Shown: positions 45,423 through 55,248 of the stretch, one piece after another
Layout: each line of letters opens with the position of its first letter
Position numbering within the stretch: the stretch's first letter is position 1
NCBI RefSeq assembly: GCF_001279585.1
Contig: NZ_LGEC01000049.1
Span: 62,001 to 126,000 of the forward strand
Direction: 5' to 3'
From: Nocardiopsis sp. NRRL B-16309
Lineage (GTDB): Bacteria > Actinomycetota > Actinomycetes > Streptosporangiales > Streptosporangiaceae
Length of the DNA stretch: 64,000 nt
Made by a program: the position numbers and the translations under genes
The notes under the pieces: model-generated
Seen by the model: the letters and a program-made list of their open reading frames with translations, nothing else
What the model was told of the DNA's origin: nothing
The model's database searches: none

Positions 45423-46178
45423 ATGAGCTTCGTGCCGGCGGCCACACGCGCCCTGCGCGTTCTACGGTTCCTGGCCTCCCGCCCCGGCCCGGTGTCGGCC
45501 TCGGCCATCGCCCTGGAACTGGACGTACCGCGCTCCAGCGTCTACCAGCTGTTGGAGGCGATGGCCCAGGAGGGTTTCGTCACCCACCTGCCCGAGGAGC
45601 GCCGCTGGGGTCTCGGGGTGGCCGCGTTCGAGATCGGCTCGGCCTACCTGCGCCACGACGGCGTCGAGCGGTTGGCCCGACCCCTGCTGCACCAGCTGAT
45701 GGAGGCCACCGGTTCCACCGCGCACCTGGGCGTGCTGCACGGCGCCGACACCCTGTACCTGCTCAAGGAGCAGCCGCCGCACGCCCCCACGCTCATCACC
45801 GGCGTGGGGGTCCGCCTGCCCGCGCACCTGACCGCGTCGGGGCGGGCCATGCTCGCCCGGCTCCCGCGTGCGCAGGTACGCGCCCTGTACCCCGACAGGG
45901 CGGCGTTCACCGACCGCACCGGGCGGGGCCCCTCCGACCCCGGTGAGCTGCGCCGGGTCCTGGAGGAGGAGGCCCGCCAGGGCTGGTCGATCGAGGCCGG
46001 CCAGGTGACCGACGGCTTCGTGTCGGTGGCGGCGGCCGCCCTGGACCACAACGGGCGGCCCGCCGCGGCGATCAGCCTCACCGTGCCCAGCGCCCGGCCG
46101 GTCACCCCGCAGGCGCTGGCCGCGAGGGTCCGCGACGCCGCGGCCGAGCTCACCCGCCGGCTCGGCGGGAGGCGGTGA
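45423..46178 (+). CDS. IclR family regulator of the hut operon
   Basis: 251 residues. N-terminal winged helix-turn-helix (R-A-L-R-V-L-R-F-L, then V-S-A-S-A-I-A-L-E-L-D-V-P-R-S-S-V-Y-Q-L-L) and C-terminal IclR effector domain (H-L-T-A-S-G-R-A-M-L-A and G-W-S-I-E-A-G-Q-V-T-D-G-F-V-S-V-A-A-A). It is divergent from hutH, which suggests control by histidine or urocanate (inference). ATG 45423 lies 7 bases after ACAATC, a possible -10 box, and has no ribosome site, so the message may be leaderless. Confidence 0.9.
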   Translation: MSFVPAATRALRVLRFLASRPGPVSASAIALELDVPRSSVYQLLEAMAQEGFVTHLPEERRWGLGVAAFEIGSAYLRHDGVERLARPLLHQLMEATGSTAHLGVLHGADTLYLLKEQPPHAPTLITGVGVRLPAHLTASGRAMLARLPRAQVRALYPDRAAFTDRTGRGPSDPGELRRVLEEEARQGWSIEAGQVTDGFVSVAAAALDHNGRPAAAISLTVPSARPVTPQALAARVRDAAAELTRRLGGRR

Positions 46179-46192
46179 ACCGCGGTCGCCGG

Positions 46193-46233
46193 GCGCCGTC
46201 CCTCGCCCGGGGGCTGTGCCCCGCGGACGGCGC
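46193..46233. terminator. Nested hairpin after the iclR gene
   Basis: 9-base-pair outer stem GCGCCGTCC/GGACGGCGC with an inner GGGGC/GCCCC stem, between convergent genes. Confidence 0.6.
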
Positions 46234-46248
46234 GGCCCCGCACACGCC

Positions 46249-46932
46249 TCAGTCCAGGCTCAGCGGGGAGCGCTCCACGATCGAGGGCAGCGGCGCCGTG
46301 CGCTCGATCATCCGCAGGATCTTCTCCTTGTGGTCCCGGGGGACCTGCACGTAGAACTGCGTGGGGGCGTCCACCACGGGCAGGCCCAGGCTCTCGGCGG
46401 ACTCGGCCCAGGTGGGCAGCTCCTCGTCCGTGCGGTAGGTGTCCAGGACGAACTCGATGAAGTACGTGCGGCGGCGGTCACCGGTGTGGTCCTCGCGCAC
46501 CCGGCGGATCTCGTTCCACGCGATGAAGGTGCCCTCACCGGGGAACCACCACTTGCGCTCCTGGAGCACGATGACGCCGTCGCTGTCGGCGCTGATGCCC
46601 TGGCGGGTGATGCGCTGCGGGAGTCCGCGCAGCAGGACGATGTTGCTGCCGGGACCGACGAAGGCCATGGTCAGGGCCGCCGCGGACCACAGCGTCACCG
46701 ATCCGACCGTGTAGTCCTGGCGCAGCACGTTCCACAGCAGCGATCCCAGCACCACGAGGAAGCCCACGGTGAGCAGGCCCGACACGTAGGCCGCCGCCAT
46801 CCACATCCGCGCGTTGGGACCGCGCAGGCTCACGTACCGGCGCAGGTGGGAGACGCTGCCGGAGGTCTGCGTCAGGTCCGAGGGGACGCCCCGCAGGACT
46901 GGGGGGTCGTCCGAGGGTTCGGGGGAAGCCAT
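46249..46932 (-). CDS. Membrane protein with two central helices, unknown function
   Basis: 227 residues. Soluble start of about 50 residues, then two membrane helices (Y-V-S-G-L-L-T-V-G-F-L-V-V-L-G and T-L-W-S-A-A-A-L-T-M-A-F-V-G) and a soluble beta-rich domain with W-F-P-G-E-G-T-F-I-A-W-N-E-I. It resembles the two-helix plus PH-like layout of many actinobacterial proteins of unknown function. ATG 46932 was preferred over an open upstream extension to 47085 that is Gly/Pro-rich. Divergent from the next gene. Confidence 0.72.
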   Translation of the reverse strand: MASPEPSDDPPVLRGVPSDLTQTSGSVSHLRRYVSLRGPNARMWMAAAYVSGLLTVGFLVVLGSLLWNVLRQDYTVGSVTLWSAAALTMAFVGPGSNIVLLRGLPQRITRQGISADSDGVIVLQERKWWFPGEGTFIAWNEIRRVREDHTGDRRRTYFIEFVLDTYRTDEELPTWAESAESLGLPVVDAPTQFYVQVPRDHKEKILRMIERTAPLPSIVERSPLSLD

Positions 46933-47056
46933 GCCCCCATTGTTCCAACGTCCCGGGGTGGTCGGTGCCGCGGCTCCCACGGGAGCCGGTGTCCGTCCGC
47001 GGCCGATCGCGCCGAAGGCCGGGCATCGTCCGATGCGTCCCGCTAGAGTCCCGTCC

Positions 47057-47314
47057 ATGAGGCGCAATACCAGGGAGTACGACACCGAGCTGCGGGTCGA
47101 TGACGAGATCGTGGTCCTGGACGGGGTGCCCTATCAGGGGCGGACCGTTCTGAGAGAGGGACCGGACGCCTTCGCACCCCTCGAACGCTGGGCCAAGGGG
47201 GTGGCCGAGGTCCTGGGAGAGCCCGTGACCTGGCGCGCCTCGCTCAAGGGCGACCTGGCCGCGCGCGGAACCGTCCAGCCGGGACCCGGCTCTCAGAACC
47301 TGCGCGCGCTCTGA
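47057..47314 (+). CDS. Small conserved-looking protein, unknown
   Basis: 85 residues, beta-rich start Y-D-T-E-L-R-V-D-D-E-I-V-V-L-D and one helix. TAGAGT at 47044-47049 ends 7 bases before ATG, a typical spacing for a leaderless actinobacterial transcript. Its 3' end overlaps the 3' end of the convergent zinc-ribbon gene by 22 bases. No family recognised. Confidence 0.6.
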   Translation: MRRNTREYDTELRVDDEIVVLDGVPYQGRTVLREGPDAFAPLERWAKGVAEVLGEPVTWRASLKGDLAARGTVQPGPGSQNLRAL

Positions 47315-47394
47315 GCCCCGCACTTGGCGCACTGGAACTTGCGGTCGTCGCCGAGAATCCAGTCGTGGTCGCCGCCGGTCGGGCACGTGGACAT
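47293..47394 (-). CDS. 33-residue zinc-ribbon micro-protein
   Basis: Reads M-S-T-C-P-T-G-G-D-H-D-W ... F-Q-C-A-K-C-G-A-Q. C4, H10, C22 and C25 would complete one zinc site. AGGAG lies nine bases before ATG 47394. I remember similar tiny C-P-x-G-x-H-x-W ... C-x-x-C proteins in other actinomycetes, without function. Overlaps the convergent 85-residue gene tail to tail. Confidence 0.6.
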   Translation of the reverse strand: MSTCPTGGDHDWILGDDRKFQCAKCGAQSARRF

Positions 47395-47613
47395 CGACAC
47401 CATCTCCTCATGAGGGGCTGTTGGGGGTGCGTGGCGATCACCCTAATTCGCTCCCGCCACACCAGTCCCGCGAATGAGGAACTACTGGTCAGGATTCATG
47501 TCCGTGCCCGCGTACGACCGGCCCCGACCGGCACGTGACCGGCTCGACCGGACGCGCGCCCGCGCCCGTCGCCGCACGCGACCGCCCCACGGACGGCCCC
47601 GCCCGGCACACGG

Positions 47614-47648
47614 CCGGGGCCCGTCGCGGTGAACACGACGGGCCCCGG
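47614..47648 (-). terminator. Terminator downstream of rbpA
   Basis: Perfect 13-base-pair stem CCGGGGCCCGTCG with its complement and a 9-base loop, 33 bases beyond the rbpA stop. A second small stem GACCGGC/GCCGGTC (47659-47675) lies between. Confidence 0.7.
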
Positions 47649-47680
47649 TGGCGGGCCGGACCGGCGGCGCCGGTCGGGCT

Positions 47681-48052
47681 TTAGTTCTGGGCGGCCTTCA
47701 TGTGGGCCTCCACGGCCGCACGGTCGGCGCGCAGCTTGGCCAGGGCCTCATCCAGGATGAGCTTGCCCTCCTCCTCGCTGCGCCGCTCCTTCACGTAGGC
47801 CAGGTGCGTCTTGTAGGGCTCGGTGCGCGGCGGCGACGGGGGGTTCGCCTTGTCCTTGCCCGCGGGGAATCCGCAACGGGGGCAGTCCCACTCGTCGGGG
47901 ACCGCGGCTTCGCTCGCGAAGCTGGGCACGACCTCGTGCAAGTTCGCACAGTAGAACGGAACCCGCACGCGCGGGGCGGCCTCGCCCCGCTCCGCCTCGC
48001 CCATGGGGCCGGCTCCGACTCGGCTGCCACGGATGGCACTGCCACTACCCAC
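47681..48052 (-). CDS. rbpA: RNA polymerase-binding protein RbpA
   Basis: 123 residues. Binds RNA polymerase holoenzyme with the principal sigma factor and stabilises open promoter complexes. N-terminal A-I-R-G-S-R-V-G-A, core Y-C-A-N-L-H-E-V-V-P-S-F and W-D-C-P-R-C-G with four-residue zinc-ribbon spacing, and a basic C-terminal sigma-interaction helix. GTG 48052 follows GAAGGAG by six bases. Confidence 0.93.
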   Translation of the reverse strand: MGSGSAIRGSRVGAGPMGEAERGEAAPRVRVPFYCANLHEVVPSFASEAAVPDEWDCPRCGFPAGKDKANPPSPPRTEPYKTHLAYVKERRSEEEGKLILDEALAKLRADRAAVEAHMKAAQN

Positions 48053-48131
48053 GAAAAACTCCTTCGGCGAACTCGCTCACCGACACTCGGGCGAGCTTGA
48101 CTGTGGACGGGGGGTGCCTGCGTACCGCCGG

Positions 48132-48368
48132 CTACACGCCCCGGTTGATCAACAGGCCGAGGGCGACGATGGCGAGGATCCAGACGACCCCGACAGCGAT
48201 GGTCATGCGGTCGAGGTTGCGCTCGACGACCGACGAACCCCCGAGGGAGGACATGACGCCTCCGCCGAACATGTCGGACAGGCCGCCGCCCTTCCCCTTG
48301 TGCATGAGCACCAGGAAGATCAGCAGCGCGCTGAGAAGCATCACGAAGATGGACAGACCGAGGATCAC
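48132..48368 (-). CDS. secG: Protein translocase subunit SecG
   Basis: 78 residues. Two membrane helices (L-S-I-F-V-M-L-L-S-A-L-L-I-F-L-V-L and M-T-I-A-V-G-V-V-W-I-L-A-I-V) around the cytosolic loop K-G-K-G-G-G-L-S-D-M-F-G-G-G, the SecG hallmark. Part of the SecYEG export channel. GTG 48368 gives the usual length. Lies between tpiA and rbpA, the common actinobacterial order. Confidence 0.93.
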   Translation of the reverse strand: MILGLSIFVMLLSALLIFLVLMHKGKGGGLSDMFGGGVMSSLGGSSVVERNLDRMTIAVGVVWILAIVALGLLINRGV

Positions 48369-48599
48369 ACGCTCACCCGTAGCTCGACCCCGCAGCGGGG
48401 GAATGGACACCTCGGCCCCCCATTCACCACCCGTACCAGCGGCGGTGCTCGGCACCGGCCTGGCCGGCTCGGATCACGGAAGGGGGAGACCGGGGACGTT
48501 TTCGGATTTTACCGTGCCCATGGCGGCACGGGAGGGGAAACCGCGAGGCACGACAATCCCCTCAGCGAAGTCTAGCCCGACCACGGCACTCATCGGGCC

Positions 48600-48633
48600 C
48601 CGCCCTCCCCGGACTCCGGTCCGGGAAGGGCGG
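48600..48633 (-). terminator. Terminator downstream of tpiA
   Basis: 14-base-pair stem CCGCCCTCCCCGGA with one mismatch and a 6-base loop, 30 bases after the tpiA stop. It separates the glycolytic run from secG. Confidence 0.65.
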
Positions 48634-48664
48634 TATCGCAGGTCACAACACCCTGTCGGCGAAA

Positions 48665-49441
48665 CTACTGGTCGCCGAACCGGATGATCTTCACGAACTC
48701 GTCCGCCTTCAGGCAGGCGCCGCCCACCAGGGCACCGTCGACGTCGTCCTTGGCCATGATGCCGGGGGCGTTGCCGCCCTTGACCGAACCGCCGTAGAGC
48801 ACGCGCACCGCGCCGGCGACCTCCGGGGAGTACAGCTCCGACAGGCGCACCCGGATGGCCGCGCACACCTCCTGGGCGTCCTCGGGGGTCGCGACCTCGC
48901 CGGTGCCGATCGCCCACACCGGCTCGTAGGCGACGACGATGCGCTCGGCCTGCTCGGCCGGGACGCCCTTCAGGGCGCCGTCGAGCTGGGCCAGGACGTG
49001 CTCGACCTGCCGGCCCTGCTGGCGCACCTCCAGGCCCTCGCCCACGCACAGGATCGGCACGATGCCGTTCTTGAAGGCCGCCTGGACCTTCGCGTTGACC
49101 AGGGCGTCGTCCTCCTGGTGGTACTCGCGGCGCTCGGAGTGGCCGACCAGGACGTAGCCGCAGTCCAGCTTGGCCAGCATCGCGCCGGAGACCTCGCCGG
49201 TGTAGGCGCCAATGGAGTGGGCGGAGATGTCCTGGGCGCCGTAGCCGATGCGCAGCTTGTCGCCGTCGACCAGCGTCTGCACGCTGCGCAGGTCCGTGAA
49301 CGGCGGCAGGACGACGACCTCGGCGTTGTCGTAGTCCTTGTCGTTGAGGCCGAACGCCAGCTTCTGGACGAGGGCGATGGCCTCCAGGTGGTTGTTGTTC
49401 ATCTTCCAGTTGCCCGCGATCAGCGGCAGGCGCTTGGACAT
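48665..49441 (-). CDS. tpiA: Triosephosphate isomerase
   Basis: 258 residues. Interconverts dihydroxyacetone phosphate and glyceraldehyde 3-phosphate. Catalytic residues are in place: G-N-W-K-M-N (Lys), G-H-S-E-R-R (His) and A-Y-E-P-V-W-A-I-G-T-G (Glu plus loop 6). The phosphate loop L-Y-G-G-S-V is near the end. Third gene of the gap-pgk-tpiA run. Confidence 0.97.
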   Translation of the reverse strand: MSKRLPLIAGNWKMNNNHLEAIALVQKLAFGLNDKDYDNAEVVVLPPFTDLRSVQTLVDGDKLRIGYGAQDISAHSIGAYTGEVSGAMLAKLDCGYVLVGHSERREYHQEDDALVNAKVQAAFKNGIVPILCVGEGLEVRQQGRQVEHVLAQLDGALKGVPAEQAERIVVAYEPVWAIGTGEVATPEDAQEVCAAIRVRLSELYSPEVAGAVRVLYGGSVKGGNAPGIMAKDDVDGALVGGACLKADEFVKIIRFGDQ

Positions 49442-49508
49442 GTGTGTACTTCCCGTCAGGTCGGTCGGACGATGGCGCGGCCGGGGCGGGCGCCCCGGGA
49501 CCGCGACG

Positions 49509-50693
49509 TCAGGCGAGGGCGTCGATACCGGGCAGGTCCTTGCCCTCCAGGTACTCCAGACTGGCACCGCCGCCGGTGGAGATGTGGCCGAAGGCCGCCT
49601 CGTCGAAGCCCAGCGCGCGCACGGCCGCGGCGGAGTCGCCGCCGCCCACCACGGTGAAGGCGCCCGAGTCGATCAGCGCCCGGGCCAGCGCCCGGGTACC
49701 GCCCGCGTAGGGCTCCATCTCGAACACGCCCATGGGCCCGTTCCAGAACACCGTCCGGGTGTCGGCGAGCTTGGCGGCGAACAGCTCCTGGCTGCGGGGC
49801 CCGATGTCCAGGCCCATGCGGTCGGCCGGAATGGCCTCGACGTCGACCGGCGCGTGGGGGGCGTCGGCGGCGAACTTCTCGGCGGCCACGACGTCGACGG
49901 GCAGGACGATCTCCACGCCCTCGCGCTCGGCGCGCTCCAGGTAGCCGCGCACGGTGTCGAGCTGGCCGGCCTCCAGCAGGCTGGAGCCGACCTCGTAGCC
50001 CTTGGCCTTGAGGAAGGTGAACACCATGCCGCCGCCGATGAGCAGGCGGTCGGCGGTGCCCAGGAGGTTGTCGATGACGCCGAGCTTGTCGGAGACCTTG
50101 GACCCGCCCAGGACCACGGCGTAGGGGCGCTGGGGCTCGCCGGTGAGCTTGCGCAGCACCTCGACCTCGGTCAGCACGAGTCCGCCGACCGCGTGGGGCA
50201 GCTTGCCCGGCAGGTCGAAGACGCTGGCGTGCCTGCGGTGCACCGCGCCGAAGGCGTCACCGACGTAGAGGTCGGCGAGCTGGGCGAAGCGGTCGGCGAG
50301 CTCGCCGCGCTCGGCGTCGTCCTTGCTCGTCTCGCCCGGCTCGAAGCGCACGTTCTCCAGGAGCGCGACCTGGCCGTCGGCGAGCGCGGCCGAGGTGGCG
50401 CGGGCCGACTCCCCGGCGGTGTCGGCGGCGAAGGCGACGTCGGCGCCGAGCAGCTCGCCCAGGCGGGCCGCGACCGGGCGCAGGGAGTAGCGCGGCTCCG
50501 GCGCGCCCTTGGGGCGGCCCAGGTGGGCGGCGACGATGACGCGGGCACCGCGCTCGCGCAGCTTCTCGATGGTGGGCAGGGCGGCGCGGATCCGGCCGTC
50601 GTCGGTGATGCGGTCGCCGTCCAGGGGCACGTTCAGGTCGGCTCGGACGAACACGCGCTTACCGGAGACGTCGAGGTCGTCGATCGTCCGCAT
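49509..50693 (-). CDS. pgk: Phosphoglycerate kinase
   Basis: 394 residues. Makes ATP and 3-phosphoglycerate from 1,3-bisphosphoglycerate. R-V-F-V-R-A-D-L-N-V-P-L near residue 15, A-H-L-G-R-P-K-G near residue 60, L-G-G-S-K-V-S-D-K near residue 195 and the nucleotide loop G-G-G-D-S-A-A near residue 365. GAGGAGACC before ATG 50693 sets the start. The 310-base gap to gap holds a terminator-like hairpin, so pgk may also have its own promoter. Confidence 0.97.
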   Translation of the reverse strand: MRTIDDLDVSGKRVFVRADLNVPLDGDRITDDGRIRAALPTIEKLRERGARVIVAAHLGRPKGAPEPRYSLRPVAARLGELLGADVAFAADTAGESARATSAALADGQVALLENVRFEPGETSKDDAERGELADRFAQLADLYVGDAFGAVHRRHASVFDLPGKLPHAVGGLVLTEVEVLRKLTGEPQRPYAVVLGGSKVSDKLGVIDNLLGTADRLLIGGGMVFTFLKAKGYEVGSSLLEAGQLDTVRGYLERAEREGVEIVLPVDVVAAEKFAADAPHAPVDVEAIPADRMGLDIGPRSQELFAAKLADTRTVFWNGPMGVFEMEPYAGGTRALARALIDSGAFTVVGGGDSAAAVRALGFDEAAFGHISTGGGASLEYLEGKDLPGIDALA

Positions 50694-51003
50694 GCTGGTC
50701 TCCTCGGAAGGTCTGGGTGCCCGGGCGCCGGCCCGGGCGGTGGTCGGTCGGAACTGGCGTGGCGGGCGGGGCCGCCGCCGCGGGCGTCCGTTGGGGGTGG
50801 TGGCCGACCGCCGCGGCGCCCCTGGGGCAGCGGCGGGCGACGGCGGGTGACGGGCGGGGGCGGGGCCGCGGGCGTGCATCGAGGTGGCGGGCCCGCCCTG
50901 GTGCGCGGCACCCCCGGGCGACGCGGGGAACGGGCGGGGCCACGACGGCACCCCCTCGCGCGCGGTGCGGGCGAGGGGGTGCGGTGCCGCCGGCGCCGTC
51001 CCT
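50694..51003. other. gap-pgk intergenic region
   Basis: 310 bases of very G+C-rich sequence. Apart from the hairpin at its gap end (listed separately) I see no gene; a pgk promoter may lie in the last 100 bases, but no clear boxes are visible. Confidence 0.35.
50948..50982 (-). terminator. Hairpin downstream of gap
   Basis: Perfect 12-base-pair stem GCACCCCCTCGC with its complement and an 11-base loop, 22 bases after the gap stop. Confidence 0.65.
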
Positions 51004-52008
<1,005 letters not shown>

Positions 52009-52110
52009 GGAACCAATCTCCTCATATATCGCACATCAATGTCACCCGCGCATTCCCCCCGCCAGGGACGATGCACCCCGGTGTGAACCGGAGTGACGAC
52101 TTTGAACAGG

Positions 52111-52133
52111 GTTAACACGCGCCGGGTGTTGAC
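52111..52133. promoter_or_regulatory. Imperfect dyad upstream of gap
   Basis: GTTAACAC-GCGCCGG-GTGTTGAC, 7 of 8 arm positions paired, about 105 bases before the gap start. Confidence 0.4.
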
Positions 52134-52237
52134 GAAGAGCCTAGCGGAGCACCAGCGGCGGGCCGTTCTCGACCCACGCCCGCCACGCTCACCAGGCCTC
52201 GTGGATTCGTGAACCATCCTGGCACTGCTCGGCGAAG

Positions 52238-52249
52238 AGGTCTATACCA
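52238..52249. promoter_or_regulatory. Candidate DasR-type (dre) site upstream of gap
   Basis: AGGTCTATACCA matches 10 of 12 bases of the Streptomyces dre core TGGTCTAGACCA (from memory). Read on the - strand it also contains TGGTATAGA, a good extended -10 box, so binding would block a gap promoter with a leader of about 220 bases. Confidence 0.4.
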
Positions 52250-52362
52250 TTGTCGGAAGTTATCGACGTGTTCGTGCTGTTAACAAAGTCGAACACCGTT
52301 GTGACGGTGGTATTTCGGCGTCCACTGGCGCGCGGGCACCCGGGGACCGCCCCGCGCACCGG

Positions 52363-53343
52363 TCAGGGCACGAGCATGTCGGGAGTGAGGTTCGCCTCTG
52401 TTCCCTCGATCCCCAGATCGCTCGCCCGCTTGTCGGCCATCGCCAGCAGGCGCCGTATGCGCCCCGCGATGGCGTCCTTGGTCAACGGCGGGGACGACAG
52501 CTGCCCCAGCTCCTCCAGCGACGCCTGCTTGTGTGCCAGCCGCAGCTGGCCCGCGGCCACCAGGTGCTCCGGGGCGTCCTCCCCCAGGATCTCCAGCGCC
52601 CGTTCCACCCGCGCGCCGGCCGCGACCGCGGCCCTGGCGCTGCGGCGCAGGTTGGCGTCGTCGAAGTTGGCCAGCCGGTTCGCGGTGGCGCGCACCTCGC
52701 GGCGCATCCGCCGCTCCTCCCACGCCAGCACGCTCTGGTGGGCGCCCAGCAGCGTCAGCAGGGCCCCGATGGAGTCGCCGTCGCGCACGACCACCCGGTC
52801 CACACCGCGCACCTCGCGCGCCTTGGCGTGCACCTTCAGCCGCCGCGCCGCGCCCACCAGCGCCAGCGCCGCCTCCGGCCCCGGGCAGGTGACCTCCAGC
52901 GACATCGACCGGCCGGGCTCGGTCAGCGACCCGTGCGCGATGAACGCCCCCCGCCAGGCCGACTCCGAGTCACAGGCCCCGCCCGCCACCACGTGCCGGG
53001 GCAGTCCGCGGACCGGTCGGCCGTGGTTGTCGACCAGGCCGGTCTGGCGCGCCAGCGACTCGCCGTCCTTGATCACCCGGACCACGTACCGGTTGCCCTT
53101 GCGCAGCCCGCTCGGGGAGAGCACGACGACCTCGGACTCGTGCCCGAAGACCTCCGAGATGTCCTTGCGGAGCCGTCGCGCCGCGGCACCGGTGTCGAGT
53201 TCGGCCTCGATCACGATCCGTCCGCCCACCAGGTGCAGTCCTCCGGTGAAACGCAGGATGGTGGACACCTCCGCCTTGCGGCAGCATGGCTTGAGAATCG
53301 CCAGTCGGCTCAACTCGTCCTTCACCACGCCGGTCATCGCCAT
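52363..53343 (-). CDS. whiA: Sporulation regulator WhiA
   Basis: 326 residues. Degenerate LAGLIDADG-type domain followed by a C-terminal helix-turn-helix; in Streptomyces WhiA acts with WhiB to control sporulation septation genes. The family start V-K-D-E-L-S-R-L, the centre R-G-A-F-I-A-H-G-S-L-T-E-P and the end E-L-G-Q-L-S-S-P-P-L-T-K-D-A-I-A-G-R-I-R-R-L are intact. ATG at 53343 or, six bases in, 53337. Confidence 0.95.
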   Translation of the reverse strand: MAMTGVVKDELSRLAILKPCCRKAEVSTILRFTGGLHLVGGRIVIEAELDTGAAARRLRKDISEVFGHESEVVVLSPSGLRKGNRYVVRVIKDGESLARQTGLVDNHGRPVRGLPRHVVAGGACDSESAWRGAFIAHGSLTEPGRSMSLEVTCPGPEAALALVGAARRLKVHAKAREVRGVDRVVVRDGDSIGALLTLLGAHQSVLAWEERRMRREVRATANRLANFDDANLRRSARAAVAAGARVERALEILGEDAPEHLVAAGQLRLAHKQASLEELGQLSSPPLTKDAIAGRIRRLLAMADKRASDLGIEGTEANLTPDMLVP

Positions 53344-53544
53344 CGCCGCGAACCTCCCCTTGAACTGGCTTGCACCGGCGTCGCGCGCCTGACGCCGGTC
53401 TGCGCCGCCGCGGCCCCGCCGCGTACGGCTGTCTCCGAGGCAGACTACGTCACCGGCGGCTTCGGGCCGACCCCTTCACGGCGTGTTGCCGAGCCGCCGT
53501 CCGCGCTGGCCGGGGGCGCTGTGGGCCTTCATGGCGATGTGCGT

Positions 53545-53937
53545 TCAATTGCTCCCGTCGGCCAGCAGGCCCTCCACGTGGTCGCGCAGCACGAGCGCGT
53601 GGTTGTGCTCGGTGTCGCGCGCGGCGTAGAGCAGGGTGACCGGTCCCCGCCGGGCCGCCTCCAGGACCGGTTCCAACGCCTCGGGCCGTTCCCGCAGTTC
53701 GGCGCGGTAGCGCTCGGCGAAGGAGTCGAAGCGCGAGGGGTCGTGCCCGAACCAGGTGCGCAGCTCCCGGCTGGGCGCGGCGTCCTTGAGCCAGGTGACG
53801 CCCTCCAGGGCGGATTTGCGCACCCCGCGCGGCCAGAGCCGGTCCACGAGGAAGCGCGCGCCCGCGGACCCGTCGCCCTCCGGGTGCTCGCGCACCTCGT
53901 CGTAGACGCGCTCGACGCCGACACGGTGACCACTCAT
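53545..53937 (-). CDS. DUF488 family protein
   Basis: 130 residues. R-F-L-V-D-R-L-W-P-R-G-V-R-K near residue 27, D-A-A-P-S-R-E-L-R-T-W-F-G-H near residue 50 and V-T-L-L-Y-A-A-R-D-T-E-H-N-H-A near the end define the family. Function unknown. It lies between yvcK and whiA, which are usually neighbours. Confidence 0.92.
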   Translation of the reverse strand: MSGHRVGVERVYDEVREHPEGDGSAGARFLVDRLWPRGVRKSALEGVTWLKDAAPSRELRTWFGHDPSRFDSFAERYRAELRERPEALEPVLEAARRGPVTLLYAARDTEHNHALVLRDHVEGLLADGSN

Positions 53938-53982
53938 GACGCGGGTGTGCCCGGAGCGCGCCCCTGCCAATCGCCCGCGCGG

Positions 53983-54957
53983 TCAGGTGGTCAGGATCCG
54001 TTCCAGGGCCGCCGCCAACCGCTCCGGGTCGTGCCGCGGCGTGCCGTCCCCCCGGTTCAGGTCGTCCAGTTCCAGGCGCCCGCCCAGTCGGCGGACCACC
54101 TCCGTGAGCGGCCCGACGTCGTCCACGGTCCCCCGGTCGGCCAGCACGACGTCGATCCCGAGCTTGGGCGCGTGCTCGTGCAGCACCTCCAGGTAGGTCT
54201 CCGGCCGGAAGTGCTCGGTCTCGCCGCGCTGCGGGGACAGGTTCAGCGTGACCATGCGCTGGGCACGGGTGCTGACCAGGGCGTCGGCGAGGTCGGGGAC
54301 CAGCAGGTGGGGCAGCACGCTGGTGAACCACGACCCGGGGCCGAAGACCACCCAGTCGGCCTCGCGCACCGCCTTGACCGCCTGCGGGCTGGCCGGGGGC
54401 CCCTCGGGGATGAGCGAGATGGAGCGCACCTGCCCGCTGGTGCTGGCGCACGCCACCTGGCCCCGCACGATCGTGGTCTCCTCGGGCCGCAGCGGATCGA
54501 TCCCGGCCACCTCCGCCACGATGTCCAGCGGCACCGACGACATCGGCAGGACCCGCCCGTGCGCGCCCAGGAGCTGGCCCACCCAGTCCAGGCCCGCGAC
54601 GGAGTCGCCCAGCAGCTCCCACAGCGCCACGATGAGCAGGTTGCCCACCGCGTGGCCGTGCAGGTCGCCCTCGGAACGGAACCGGTGCTGGATCACCTCG
54701 CTCCAGGTGTGTCCCCACTCGTCGTCGCCGCACAGGGCCGCCAGGGCCATCCGCAGGTCGCCCGGGGGGAGGACGCCGAGCTCCTCGCGGAGCCGGCCGC
54801 TGGACCCGCCGTCGTCGGCGACGGTGACGATCGCCGTCACGTCGGTGGTCACCCGGCGCAGCGCGGACAGGGAGGCGTGCAGGCCGTGGCCGCCCCCCAG
54901 GGCGACCACCCGGGGCGGGCGGCGGCCCTCCTCGTCCGGTGCGGTGCTGTTCGACAT
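53983..54957 (-). CDS. yvcK: YvcK/CofD-like protein, gluconeogenesis or morphogenesis factor
   Basis: 324 residues. CofD/YvcK fold with A-L-G-G-G-H-G-L near residue 18, the V-T-V-A-D-D-G-G-S-S-G-R-L loop and G-P-G-S-W-F-T-S-V near residue 210. YvcK binds UDP-sugars and is needed on gluconeogenic carbon and for cell shape in several bacteria. ATG 54957 was chosen; the frame is open upstream to 55134 in non-conserved sequence. Confidence 0.93.
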   Translation of the reverse strand: MSNSTAPDEEGRRPPRVVALGGGHGLHASLSALRRVTTDVTAIVTVADDGGSSGRLREELGVLPPGDLRMALAALCGDDEWGHTWSEVIQHRFRSEGDLHGHAVGNLLIVALWELLGDSVAGLDWVGQLLGAHGRVLPMSSVPLDIVAEVAGIDPLRPEETTIVRGQVACASTSGQVRSISLIPEGPPASPQAVKAVREADWVVFGPGSWFTSVLPHLLVPDLADALVSTRAQRMVTLNLSPQRGETEHFRPETYLEVLHEHAPKLGIDVVLADRGTVDDVGPLTEVVRRLGGRLELDDLNRGDGTPRHDPERLAAALERILTT

Positions 54958-55248
54958 GGCTGTGGCCTGCCCCCTCGTCCCGTGTGCAGCAAGCGCGGCC
55001 GGTCGCACCGCCGATGGCGGAACTGCGGCCACCCGCGCCCCCGGACCGCCGGGTACCCGTCCGTGGAGCGACCGGAACCGGCGGTGACCGGGCCAATGTA
55101 AGCCAAGACGCCCCGCTTGGCGATTCCGTTCCACCCCGGTTCACCGACACCCCGGTTCCGACCGGCGACCCCGGAGAGGGGAAGCGGAGCCGGAGGCCGT
55201 CCGCCGAGGAGTCGTCGGACCTCTCGCGGAGCGCTCCCGGGTGGGGGG

